The translations under genes were made by a program, and so were the position numbers. From contig DDEN01000001.1 in assembly GCA_002336115.1 (NCBI GenBank), positions 108,510-172,509 on the forward strand: 64,000 nucleotides of DNA, given 5' to 3'. The notes under the pieces are model-generated. The model was not told where the DNA came from, ran no database searches, and was given only the letters and a program-made list of their open reading frames with translations. Each line of letters opens with the position of its first letter. The stretch's first letter is position 1. Source of the stretch: Chitinophagaceae bacterium UBA1953. GTDB taxonomy: Bacteria > Bacteroidota > Bacteroidia > Chitinophagales > Chitinophagaceae. Positions 35,687 through 43,401 of the stretch are shown here, one piece after another.

Positions 35687-36649
35687 TCAGTTTAGTAAAT
35701 AATTAAATGCTGCAGATAAGTGTATCAGATAATCTTTGATATAGTTGAAATATTCGATTGCTGATTCTGTTGGTAAATTCACATGTACCGGCTGCATATT
35801 GGTAACGGCTCTCCGGAGATCTGCAAGGCGTATGTAATCGGAGTAAGAAGCTTTCAGGTTATTGTATTGAATGCTAAGAACGTTCCAGTATTGTGTTGTG
35901 TATTTTTCGCAATAACTTTCTTTTTCTTTTTTTATCAGTACTGCAATTGAATCCATTTGTTGTCCTTGCCCGTTATCCTGCCCTCCCATTGATGTAAACC
36001 GGCTGTTTAATGCATGTATTTTTTCAAGAGCAATTAACCGTTCGGGATTATTCTCTATCTCATTATATTGTTTTTGTATATCCATCTCCCGTTGCATAAC
36101 TGCTGTACTCAGGTTTTGCAATTGCATAGTAAGCTCAGCAGCGCTTTTCCCATTTTTTTGCTGGTTGTTGCTCTGATTCCCCTGGCTCATAACATATGCT
36201 TCACCGCCGTATGCCTGTGCCCAGGCTTTTCTTCCTTCGGGAGTCATTTTGCTGATGTTCTTTAGCTCTGCCATTGAAATGTTGGTTTGTTGTTGCAGCA
36301 TTGTATCGGCAATGCCTGCTTTCTCTTCTGCAGACATTTTCTTTTTGTTTTTCATTTTGTTTACCTGTTCTTCTGATAAACCATACTGCGTAGCCATTTG
36401 GCTAATGGCTTCATTACGGGCGTAGTTCTCATCCGGCCTTGTTTCTCTTTTCATTTTTTTTATCTGCTCATCTATTTGCTTCAGTTGATTGGAGACTTTG
36501 TTAAGAAATGCTGTACGGTCTTCAATATTTGTTTTGCAACCTTCAACTGGCAGAGTAGGTATGCTGTCAACAAATTGCTGAGTTTTAAATTGTGTACTCC
36601 CTGTAAGAGTGTTAAAAAATAAGAATGCGGTTATAATTATTTTTTTCAT
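35687..36649 (-). CDS. Exported helical (coiled-coil) protein of unknown function
   Basis: A 320-residue protein with a short leader (about residues 1-19). The mature protein is almost wholly alpha-helical: FLNKVSNQLKQIDEQIKKMKRE, a Lys/Glu-rich stretch, and a central helical region (LQNLSTAVMQREMDIQKQYNE) that suggest coiled coils. A low-complexity Gln/Asn/Ser segment lies near residues 157-165. No family was recognised. The protein resembles periplasmic scaffold or adaptor proteins in composition only. It lies 32 nt downstream of the FN3-like gene and 5 nt upstream of the LRR gene, so its job is probably shared with them. Confidence 0.78.
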   Translation of the reverse strand: MKKIIITAFLFFNTLTGSTQFKTQQFVDSIPTLPVEGCKTNIEDRTAFLNKVSNQLKQIDEQIKKMKRETRPDENYARNEAISQMATQYGLSEEQVNKMKNKKKMSAEEKAGIADTMLQQQTNISMAELKNISKMTPEGRKAWAQAYGGEAYVMSQGNQSNNQQKNGKSAAELTMQLQNLSTAVMQREMDIQKQYNEIENNPERLIALEKIHALNSRFTSMGGQDNGQGQQMDSIAVLIKKEKESYCEKYTTQYWNVLSIQYNNLKASYSDYIRLADLRRAVTNMQPVHVNLPTESAIEYFNYIKDYLIHLSAAFNYLLN

Positions 36650-36681
36650 TTTATTCTGCGTTAAAAATGATCTGTCTGTTA

Positions 36682-37107
36682 TTATCCTTTTGGTGCCGGA
36701 GTTTCTTTGCTTTCAGATTTTGGTTTTACATTTCCGTTAGAATTGCTTTTCTGAGGTTTGGTTGTAAAGTTTATTTCGTTGCCATAAATTACTTCCGATC
36801 CGGATTTTGCATATGCTCTTATATAATATTTGGTGTTTGCCTGAAGTGAGTTGAGAAGTACGCTCATTTGTGCGGAATTTCCCTGTCCGGCGAGATGAAA
36901 ATTGCTGATGGCAGGTGAGGGTTTTATACCCCAGCAAACTCCACTTTCTGTTATGTTTGAACCACTGACAGAGTAATAACAATCGGCAGAAAAAGAAGTG
37001 ACAATTCCTGTTTTAATAGTTTTAACTGTTACCTGGCTGAATGTATTATTGATATTCACTGCAAGCAGCAGAAGAATAGGAGTAACATGAAAATGAATAT
37101 TTTTCAT
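36682..37107 (-). CDS. Small secreted fibronectin type III-like protein
   Basis: A 141-residue protein with leader MKNIHFHVTPILLLLAVNINNTFSQ. The mature part is a single FN3-like beta-sandwich of the Bacteroidota type: NITESGVCWGIKPSPAIS, then LQANTKYYIRAYAKSGSEVIYGNEINFTT, the standard repeat found in many large surface proteins. Here it stands alone, followed by a Ser/Pro/Lys-rich tail (PKSESKETPAPKG). It probably acts as an adhesive or scaffold module. A perfect inverted repeat (37138-37168) lies in the 128-nt gap upstream. Confidence 0.85.
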   Translation of the reverse strand: MKNIHFHVTPILLLLAVNINNTFSQVTVKTIKTGIVTSFSADCYYSVSGSNITESGVCWGIKPSPAISNFHLAGQGNSAQMSVLLNSLQANTKYYIRAYAKSGSEVIYGNEINFTTKPQKSNSNGNVKPKSESKETPAPKG

Positions 37108-37137
37108 TTATTTATTTTAAAGTATTTTTTTCTGATT

Positions 37138-37168
37138 CAATCTGCTCCCGAAAACCGGGAGCAGATTG
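37138..37168. repeat. 13-bp perfect inverted repeat without U tract
   Basis: CAATCTGCTCCCG (37138-37150) pairs with CGGGAGCAGATTG (37156-37168) around an AAAAC loop, and weaker pairing extends outward (TTCTGATT / AATTCAGAA). Neither strand has a T run after the stem, so it is not a typical terminator. It lies in the 128-nt gap between two cotranscribed exported-protein genes and may be an mRNA processing or stability hairpin. Confidence 0.65.
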
Positions 37169-37235
37169 AAAATTCAGAATCTAACGTTACAAACCAGAGG
37201 GCAGGAAAACAGGTTATTAATGAGTTATAAGATTA

Positions 37236-37868
37236 TTATTGAAACTTAATGTCCTTGGGTATTTCAAATTCAGTTGCAGGTATGGAAACACTTTCGGTAA
37301 GTTTTACTGCTTCAAGTATCATTTTTACGGAGCTGATTTCAATATCAGTTTTTAGTGGAATACCCTTCCAGACAAGGTAGGTTCCTTTCATTTTCATTTT
37401 TTCGTAATTAATACTGTATTTGTCGCAATTTTTTCCAAGAAAGGGTTCTTCGCCAATTTTTTCAAGCTTCATATCTTTTCTTATTTCTTCAGTCAGGTTT
37501 TCAAAATCTATGCTGGATGATTTTGTTATTTCGTCTGTTTTAGTGCCGGTTTTCTTTTCAGCGTCATAATTGTAAACAACACCGTCTTTGGTAATTGTAT
37601 TCGTTTGCGATTTCATTCCCATCATTTCCATTTCCACCACAGTTTTCTCTTTTGCTCCATAATCATCAAATAGCAAGGTTTGTTTTGCATCCATACCCAT
37701 TACCTGTGTTTTGTACTCAACAATACCTGATTTGATTGCGTATTTGCCTTTTTTTGAAATTGCATCAGCGCTATGGTTTTTTGTTTCATTGGCGTTAGAT
37801 GTAGTCTTGCTTTTGCAGGCAGTTAGTAAGAATGTGAGCGACAGTGTGATTGTGATCAGTAGTTTCAT
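37236..37868 (-). CDS. Putative lipoprotein of unknown function
   Basis: A 210-residue protein with a lipoprotein signal: FLLTACKSK, lipobox LTAC with Cys18. It is predicted to be anchored in the outer or inner membrane. The mature part has many Met and Lys residues (GMDAKQTLLFDDYGAKEKTVVEMEMMGMKSQ) and ends with a beta-rich C-terminal region (LVWKGIPLKTDIEISSV). Its overall shape suggests a single beta-barrel-like lipid-binding fold as in DUF4412 proteins, but this is not certain. It sits 24 nt after the duplicated-domain gene in the exported-protein run. Confidence 0.78.
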   Translation of the reverse strand: MKLLITITLSLTFLLTACKSKTTSNANETKNHSADAISKKGKYAIKSGIVEYKTQVMGMDAKQTLLFDDYGAKEKTVVEMEMMGMKSQTNTITKDGVVYNYDAEKKTGTKTDEITKSSSIDFENLTEEIRKDMKLEKIGEEPFLGKNCDKYSINYEKMKMKGTYLVWKGIPLKTDIEISSVKMILEAVKLTESVSIPATEFEIPKDIKFQ

Positions 37869-37892
37869 ATAAATCAGTTTTAATCATATAAA

Positions 37893-38423
37893 TTATTGTC
37901 TCAGGTAAACCATAGGAGCATTTGGCCTGCCAACATAGCATACATATTTGAAATGGTACCGTTTGATGATGCTAACAGCATTGGCTGCCATATCTGCATC
38001 GTACTGTGTATTGCCAAAGCTGAACAGGTAATGAGAATTACCTTCAACTACTTTCCATGTTCCATTTACCTGCTTAGCGGTTATGTTTGAATAATCGAAT
38101 TTAATTGCATCTTCACCGGGTACTGCTGTGTTGGGAACAGTGCCATTTGAATTTTTAAAAAATGCAAATGGAAGATTGGGGAATTTCCCTCCTGTAAAAC
38201 AGATTTTACTTGTTCGATAGTAAAATAAAACATAAGCTCCCTGATCGGCATTTGCTTTTGATGTGCCAAAATCGTAAAGCAAAATACCATCTGATGTATA
38301 AATTCCCCATTTTCCGTTAACCTGTTTTGTTACACGGGTAAATGTTGGAAAACAGGTTTCCTGTGCAATAATTTGAGTACTGAAAAACACCACAAGGAGA
38401 ACGATAATTGAAGCCTTTTTCAT
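37893..38423 (-). CDS. Secreted protein with two tandem copies of a ~55-residue domain
   Basis: A 176-residue protein with leader MKKASIIVLLVVFFSTQIIAQ. The mature sequence is a head-to-tail duplication. Copy 1 (about residues 31-90) has VTKQVNGKWGIYTSDGILLYDFGTSKANADQGAYVLFYY and RTSKICFTGGKFPNLPFAFF. Copy 2 (about 114-174) has ITAKQVNGTWKVVEGNSHYLFSFGNTQYDADMAANAVSIIKRY and KYVCYVGRPNAPMVY. Shared positions include the KQVNG.W start, F.FG, the (A)DA/Q stretch, a Cys and a terminal PxxPM/F-Y. I cannot name the family. It lies 44 nt after the OmpA-like gene. Confidence 0.8.
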   Translation of the reverse strand: MKKASIIVLLVVFFSTQIIAQETCFPTFTRVTKQVNGKWGIYTSDGILLYDFGTSKANADQGAYVLFYYRTSKICFTGGKFPNLPFAFFKNSNGTVPNTAVPGEDAIKFDYSNITAKQVNGTWKVVEGNSHYLFSFGNTQYDADMAANAVSIIKRYHFKYVCYVGRPNAPMVYLRQ

Positions 38424-38467
38424 TGTTTAAATTTTAAACGTAAAAGATGTTACTCCGGGTTTACCAG

Positions 38468-39739
38468 CTATTTTATTTTAATAAATTCAACTCTTCTGTT
38501 TAATGCTTTGTTTGATGGTGTGGTGTTTGGAGCTACCGGCTGCGTTTCGCCCATGCCATCAGTTTCAATTCTTGATGCATCAATGCCAAAGGTTTTTACA
38601 AGTTCATTCTTTACAGCTAAAGCTCGTCTTTTCGACAGGTCAAGGTTAGAAGCGTCGTTGCCATCAGTATCCGTGTGGCCAACAATTTTGATTTTTACAT
38701 CAACATTTTCATTAAGTACATCAGCAATTCCTTTCAGGGTTCCGTACGATTCAGGTTTAACAACATCTTTGTTTACATCGAAATAAATTCCGTAACTAAC
38801 AATTTTGCCTTCAGTAAGGAGTTTGCTGCGCATATCAGGCGATGCAGTGGTAATTTTAATATTGCTTACGTAAGAGCCGCTTGAAGCTCCACGGTACAAT
38901 CGGAAAGCCAGCCGGGTTAGCTTGCTTCCTTCGTAAATATTTGTAGGAACATCCAGCACTTTTGCTCCTTTTGTATAGATGCGTACCCTGCGGTTTTGCA
39001 CCCAAATGATAACATGGTTTACCTGTTCGGGAACAACAAGATTTAAATTTGATGAGCCTGTTATTTTTTCCGGGGAAGTTTTGATATATCCTTTGGTTTG
39101 CCACAAAGTCTTTGCAATTGCAATCTCCAATCCACATTTTCCGGGTTCATTATTCTTGTCCATTTCGCTGTGCTTATCTTCTCCGTACAGAATAAGACCA
39201 AGTGCATACCGTGGCGCTCCTTTTTTAGGAATCAGGTCAAGTTCAATAATAAAGTTTTGCGGAAATTCAATGTCTTTTGTAAACCACCAGTTTCCTTCAG
39301 TGGTATTGAGATTAAACCAATTGCCGGGAGCAATATTGACTGTATTAACTTCTCCCGATTTATCCGTTGTCCAAAGTGCCGGGAAATCTCCAATGGCATC
39401 CTGACTGAAATCTTCGTACAATAAAACATTATCGCCTGGTACAAAATCATATTTTGAAAAAGATTGTAACTCCTGCTGTCCCTGTGGTGTAGTAGTGTCG
39501 GAGCCTGCTTTTGTATTTACTCCCTTCTGCCCTGTGTTATTTTTGTTTGATTCGGAAGGATTTGTTTTCATTGCATTTTCAACTGAATCAAGCCCCTGAT
39601 CAATTGTTTTATCAATTTTCCTTTCAAGTCGTTGATTTGTTTTGTTCTTGATTTTTTTCAGAACGTCAATCTGGGCAGTTGCTTCTCCTGTAATTGCCAT
39701 AAATGCTGTCATCAGCAGCAATGTTAGTAGCTGTTTCAT
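38468..39739 (-). CDS. OmpA-family outer-membrane protein with extra N-terminal concanavalin-like domain
   Basis: First gene of the exported-protein run (423 residues). After a leader (ending EATAQ) and a helical, Asn/Thr-rich linker, residues about 100-300 form a beta-rich region (LYEDFSQDAIGDFPALWTT, FIIELDLIPK, NHVIIWVQNRRVRIYTKGAKVLDVP) like concanavalin/LamG-type folds. The C-terminal about 110 residues are OmpA-like: ISYGIYFDVNKDVVKPES, VKIKIVGHTDTDGNDASNLDLSKRRA and TPSNKALNRRVEFIKIK. This domain binds peptidoglycan diaminopimelate, so the protein is anchored at the cell wall. The ATG at 39739 is used. It is divergent from the TPR histidine kinase. Confidence 0.9.
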   Translation of the reverse strand: MKQLLTLLLMTAFMAITGEATAQIDVLKKIKNKTNQRLERKIDKTIDQGLDSVENAMKTNPSESNKNNTGQKGVNTKAGSDTTTPQGQQELQSFSKYDFVPGDNVLLYEDFSQDAIGDFPALWTTDKSGEVNTVNIAPGNWFNLNTTEGNWWFTKDIEFPQNFIIELDLIPKKGAPRYALGLILYGEDKHSEMDKNNEPGKCGLEIAIAKTLWQTKGYIKTSPEKITGSSNLNLVVPEQVNHVIIWVQNRRVRIYTKGAKVLDVPTNIYEGSKLTRLAFRLYRGASSGSYVSNIKITTASPDMRSKLLTEGKIVSYGIYFDVNKDVVKPESYGTLKGIADVLNENVDVKIKIVGHTDTDGNDASNLDLSKRRALAVKNELVKTFGIDASRIETDGMGETQPVAPNTTPSNKALNRRVEFIKIK

Positions 39740-39763
39740 ATTTCCGTATTTAGTAAGTTAGAT

Positions 39764-39953
39764 TATGGGCTAAAGCTATTTACACTTATGCCAAACGGGT
39801 ACCCCTAAAAAGGGGTTTTTTAGATTTGCGTAACCGGTAAAATCAAATTTTGCAGAGGATAAAATATTTTTCCTGCACTAATATGTGCTTGTGCCGTTGT
39901 ACATTTGAAAAGAGATTGCTTGGTTCGATGAATATGGGCTAAAATCGTTTACA
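39764..39953. repeat. Direct repeat pair in the divergent regulator/OmpA region
   Basis: Two 21-nt copies, 39764-39784 and 39933-39953, share TATGGGCTAAA then TTTACA and match at 17 of 21 positions. The first lies just upstream of the OmpA-like ATG; the second abuts the histidine kinase ATG at 39954. They are in the same orientation, 169 nt apart. A role as regulator binding sites is possible but untested. Confidence 0.6.
39900..39907 (+). promoter_or_regulatory. Possible -7 element for the histidine kinase/regulator operon
   Basis: TACATTTG fits the Bacteroidota TAnnTTTG pattern and is 46 nt upstream of the kinase ATG; no convincing -33 TTTG is present at the usual distance. Confidence 0.3.
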
Positions 39954-41894
39954 ATGGTTAAGTTAGTTACATTCATAAGAACTTTTTTCCTCAGTGCTAC
40001 AGTTTACGGTGTTTGTTTACAGACTGCGGCCGCCCAGGCATTCAATAATGATTCCTTAGAGATGGTGTTAAAAACCAGAGAGCTGACTTCTTATGAACAA
40101 ATGACCATATATAGTAATTTATGCAGAAATTATATTACCACTAATTTTCCTAAATCAAAATCGTACGCTTATATCGGTATTGCGTTGGCGAAGAAAGAAG
40201 CTGACAGAAAAATGCTCGCCGGATTTTATCGCAATCTTGGTGCTGCATTTACTTTTGCAGGTGTTTATGATTCAGCTTCTTTTTTTCTTGATAAAGCCTC
40301 TGTTCTTGCAAAAGAAATTAACGACCAGAATCTACAAGCTTACGTATTGCTCAGTGTTGCTGCTTTAAATACAAGAAAAAACAATTATCAACTGGCACTT
40401 GAGCAGTTTTTTAAAGTTCTGAGCGTATTTGAGAAAACAGGCGATAAAGTAAACCAGCGAAAAGCCATTGGCAGCATTGCCGCTTTATACATGTACCAGG
40501 AAAATTATGTGCTGGCTGAAAAATATTATCTGAAAGCAGAAAAAATTTCACTTTCAACCGGCGATATTAGCGGATCAGGACAAGCTTGCCAGGGTTTAAG
40601 CCGTATTTATTTTGAACGTAAGGAAATGGATAAGGCATTGGATTATGCAACTAAATCAGCCACTGCTTTTCATTCGTCGGGCGAAAAAGGGTTTGAGTCG
40701 GTTGCGTTAAAAGAAATAGCAAATATTTATCTTTCTGTTAATAATCCCGGAAAATCGGGAGTGTATGCAGATAGGTCATTAGAACTTGCCAAATTATCTC
40801 AGGTGCCACGATATATTTCAAATTGCCTGATTGTACTTTCTGATATTGCATTGTATAAAAAGGATTACAAACAGAGTATTCAATACGCATTGGAAGCACT
40901 TCGTGTTGATTCAACAGATGCTGATACAAAAACAAAAATGTACGAAACTCTTATTAAGGCAAGTGTATTGAATAATCAGAGTAAAGAAGCTGTATCATTT
41001 TTTCAGCAATACAGAAAAGTAATTGATTCAAGAATCAGTGAAACCTATCAGAAATCACTTTCTGAAATGGAGGTGCGTTACGAAACAGAGAAAAAAGTTT
41101 TCAGAATATCAGCATTGGAAAAAGAAAACCAACTGAGTATTGTTTTAATTGTAGGTGGTGTAATTGTATTTCTTCTGTTGTTTTTATTCCTGTATGTAAG
41201 AGAGAAGAATGAAAAACATAAAAAAGAACTTGCCGAACGAAAGGTTATACAACTGGAGCAGGAGAAAAAACTTATTTCCACGCAGGCAGTTCTTGATGGA
41301 GAAACAGCCGAAAGAACAAGGTTAGCAAGGGATTTACATGATGGGCTTGGAAGTATGCTGTCGGTTATAAAACTTCATTTGTATGATATTAAAAAGGCGG
41401 AGATGTTAAAAAAGGAAGCTGATACGCAGTTCGACAAAGCCCTTGAAATGCTTGAATCCTCAACTAAAGAATTACGCCGGGTAGCTCATAACCTAATGCC
41501 GGAATCACTCGCAGGTTTTGGATTAAAAGCCTCCCTCCAGGATTTTCTTGGCAACATTCCGCATGCGCATCTGCATTATTTTGGAGAAGAAGCCCGGCTT
41601 ATTCCTCAACTCGAAATAGTTATTTACCGTACTGTTCATGAATTGGTAAATAATGCATTAAAACATTCAGGTGCAGAAAATATAAACGTACAGGTTGTTC
41701 AGCACCCGGATAGTATTTCAATTACGGTGCAGGATGATGGAAATGGTTTTGATATTTCAGAAATCAAAGAAGGTTATGGATTAAAAGGCATTGAAAGTCG
41801 TGTTTCTGCTTTTAAAGGAACTATGAATATTTTTTCAAAGAAAGGCGAAGGCACAGAAATTAGTATTGAATTTAAAAAGGATGAGCTTGTATGA
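39954..41894 (+). CDS. TPR-containing sensor histidine kinase (NarX/DesK class)
   Basis: A 646-residue membrane kinase. A signal-like N-terminal hydrophobic segment (to about residue 27, ending AAAQA) is followed by extracytoplasmic tetratricopeptide repeats (about residues 45-370) and one transmembrane helix (about 399-421), giving a periplasmic sensor and cytoplasmic kinase. The dimerisation domain has ERTRLARDLHDGLGSML with His462; the ATPase domain shows HELVNNALKHSGA, QDDGNGFD and GYGLKGIESRV. It overlaps the response regulator by 4 nt (ATGA), so they are a two-component pair. It is divergent from the eight-gene exported-protein cluster, which makes that cluster its most likely target. 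Confidence 0.93.
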   Translation: MVKLVTFIRTFFLSATVYGVCLQTAAAQAFNNDSLEMVLKTRELTSYEQMTIYSNLCRNYITTNFPKSKSYAYIGIALAKKEADRKMLAGFYRNLGAAFTFAGVYDSASFFLDKASVLAKEINDQNLQAYVLLSVAALNTRKNNYQLALEQFFKVLSVFEKTGDKVNQRKAIGSIAALYMYQENYVLAEKYYLKAEKISLSTGDISGSGQACQGLSRIYFERKEMDKALDYATKSATAFHSSGEKGFESVALKEIANIYLSVNNPGKSGVYADRSLELAKLSQVPRYISNCLIVLSDIALYKKDYKQSIQYALEALRVDSTDADTKTKMYETLIKASVLNNQSKEAVSFFQQYRKVIDSRISETYQKSLSEMEVRYETEKKVFRISALEKENQLSIVLIVGGVIVFLLLFLFLYVREKNEKHKKELAERKVIQLEQEKKLISTQAVLDGETAERTRLARDLHDGLGSMLSVIKLHLYDIKKAEMLKKEADTQFDKALEMLESSTKELRRVAHNLMPESLAGFGLKASLQDFLGNIPHAHLHYFGEEARLIPQLEIVIYRTVHELVNNALKHSGAENINVQVVQHPDSISITVQDDGNGFDISEIKEGYGLKGIESRVSAFKGTMNIFSKKGEGTEISIEFKKDELV

Positions 41895-42502
41895 TAAATG
41901 TTATGATTGTTGACGATCATGTATTGCTTGCTGAAGGCTTAAAAAAAATTATCAATGAATCATTAAGAGCATGTGTAACAGCAATAGCCGTTAATGGAAA
42001 AGATTGCCTGAAACTTTTGAAAGAAGGGCTGCCCAATGTGCTTCTGCTTGATATTAATTTGCCCGATACAGACGGAATTACATTGTGTGCGGAAATAAAG
42101 AAACTATATCCTCAGGTAAATATTCTTGCACTAACAAGTTACGGCGAATATACTATGGTGCGCCGTATGATGGAAGGAGGAGCATTGGGTTATGTACTGA
42201 AAAATTCAATGACAGAAGAAATGCTCCAAGGTATTGAAGTAGTTGCTGGAGGAAACAAATTCTTTTGTCATGAAGTTGATATGGTTATGAAAAAGGAATC
42301 GAACGCAGCAATATGGCTTACACCAAGGGAACGGCAGTTGCTTGAATTAATTGCTGAGGGCAATACAAACCAGGAAATTGCCGAAAAATTATTTCTTGGT
42401 GTTGAAACCGTTAACAGTTACCGTAAAAACCTGTTATTTAAGCTAAATGCCCGAAATACAGCAATGCTTGTAAGGATGGCTTATGAACAAAAACTCATTT
42501 GA
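41891..42502 (+). CDS. NarL/FixJ-family response regulator
   Basis: A 203-residue regulator: receiver domain at about residues 1-120 with VDDH at the start, the phospho-acceptor Asp54 in VLLLDINLPDTDG, the Thr/Ser switch in LTSYGEY and Lys in VLKNS. A LuxR-type helix-turn-helix follows (about 138-200): LTPRERQLLELIAEGNTNQEIAEKLF, then VETVNSYRKNLLFKLNARN. The receiver lies 4 nt inside the kinase gene, so the pair is cotranscribed. Phosphorylation by the TPR kinase should promote dimer binding to DNA; the TATGGGCTAAA direct repeats upstream of the kinase are candidate sites. Confidence 0.95.
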   Translation: MINVMIVDDHVLLAEGLKKIINESLRACVTAIAVNGKDCLKLLKEGLPNVLLLDINLPDTDGITLCAEIKKLYPQVNILALTSYGEYTMVRRMMEGGALGYVLKNSMTEEMLQGIEVVAGGNKFFCHEVDMVMKKESNAAIWLTPRERQLLELIAEGNTNQEIAEKLFLGVETVNSYRKNLLFKLNARNTAMLVRMAYEQKLI

Positions 42503-42515
42503 GTAAAAAGTTTTT

Positions 42516-42545
42516 TTTGAAAAACTAAAATAATTAGTATCTTAG
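42516..42545 (+). promoter_or_regulatory. Putative promoter of the XRE/S24 regulator gene
   Basis: TTTG at 42516-42519 and TATCTTAG at 42538-42545 (close to TAnnTTTG) are 18 nt apart. The heptamer ATTAGTA occurs twice here, at 42533-42539 (overlapping the -7) and 42556-42562 (just before the ATG), 23 nt apart, and could be an autoregulatory operator. This is suggested by position only. Confidence 0.45.
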
Positions 42546-42566
42546 CTCCAATAAAATTAGTAAGCT

Positions 42567-43316
42567 ATGGCAATGGCCAATCAAAACATGAAATACCTGC
42601 GTAAGCTGCGTGGTTTTACACAGGAAGAGTTTGCACAAAAAATAGGGATCAAACGTTCGCTTGTTGGTGCTTATGAGGAAGAAAGGGCAGAACCTAATTA
42701 TGATGTTCTTGAAACAGTGAGCGATCTGTTTAAAGTAAGTATTGATGATCTTTTACGTAAAGATCTCAGTGAAACGAAAGGAAGTTATTTAGCCAAACGC
42801 AGGCAGATGAAAATGATTTCGGAAACTAATGTCATTCATTTTGTGCCTGTAAAAGCTGCTGCCGGTTATTTAAATGGGTATGCCGACCCTGAGTTTCTTG
42901 ATGAGCTAAATACTTTTACGCTGCCAATGCTTTCAAGCGGTACTTACCGTGCATTTGAAATTGTTGGCGACAGTATGTTGCCTACTCCAAGCGGAAGTGT
43001 TATTGTAGGTGCTAAGGTGGAAAATCTGGATGGTGTTAAAAATAACAATGCTTATATTGTACTCAGCCGAACAGAAGGAGTTGTGTTTAAAAGAGTACTG
43101 AAAAGTAATCGTAGCAAAAATAAGCTTACATTGGTAAGTGATAATCCTGCCTACCAGTCTTACCAGGTTAATGCGGAAGATGTTCTTGAATTCTGGAGTG
43201 CTCAATTAGTTATAAGTAAAGTAGCACAGGAACAACGTTGGGATGTTACTAACCTGGCTTCTTTAGTCAGCAATCTGCAGGATCAGGTAAATAATCTAAA
43301 AAAGAAAATGAATTAA
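42567..43316 (+). CDS. XRE-family regulator with LexA-like S24 domain
   Basis: A 249-residue protein. Residues about 8-62 form a helix-turn-helix (LRKLRGFTQEEFAQKIGIKRSLVGAYEEERAEPNY) followed by a linker. The C-terminal half is a peptidase S24/S26-like domain with GDSMLPTPSGS, whose Ser is the expected catalytic nucleophile, and GVVFKRVL with the Lys, as in CI/LexA repressors. A coiled tail (VSNLQDQVNNLKKKM) ends the protein. This makes it either a self-cleaving stress-responsive repressor or a fixed transcriptional regulator. An in-frame ATG 6 nt downstream is an alternative start. No phage genes lie nearby. Confidence 0.88.
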   Translation: MAMANQNMKYLRKLRGFTQEEFAQKIGIKRSLVGAYEEERAEPNYDVLETVSDLFKVSIDDLLRKDLSETKGSYLAKRRQMKMISETNVIHFVPVKAAAGYLNGYADPEFLDELNTFTLPMLSSGTYRAFEIVGDSMLPTPSGSVIVGAKVENLDGVKNNNAYIVLSRTEGVVFKRVLKSNRSKNKLTLVSDNPAYQSYQVNAEDVLEFWSAQLVISKVAQEQRWDVTNLASLVSNLQDQVNNLKKKMN

Positions 43317-43352
43317 GGTAAATATCAGTCAAATCAATCAAAAACATCAGTG

Positions 43353-43389
43353 CCGCTCATACAAATTCAACAGTGTGGGCGGTTTTTTT
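43353..43389 (+). terminator. Likely terminator after the XRE/S24 regulator
   Basis: An imperfect hairpin CCGCTCATACA ... TGTGGGCGG followed by TTTTTTT ends the regulator transcript 37 nt after its stop and just before the DUF5916 ATG. Confidence 0.6.
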
Positions 43390-43401
43390 GTATAGTTTGC
43401 A

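Noticed and set aside
39801..39820. ACCCC/GGGGT hairpin with T tract upstream of the OmpA-like gene
   Set aside because: It looks like a terminator, but both neighbouring genes are transcribed away from it, so no transcript obviously needs it; not called as a terminator.
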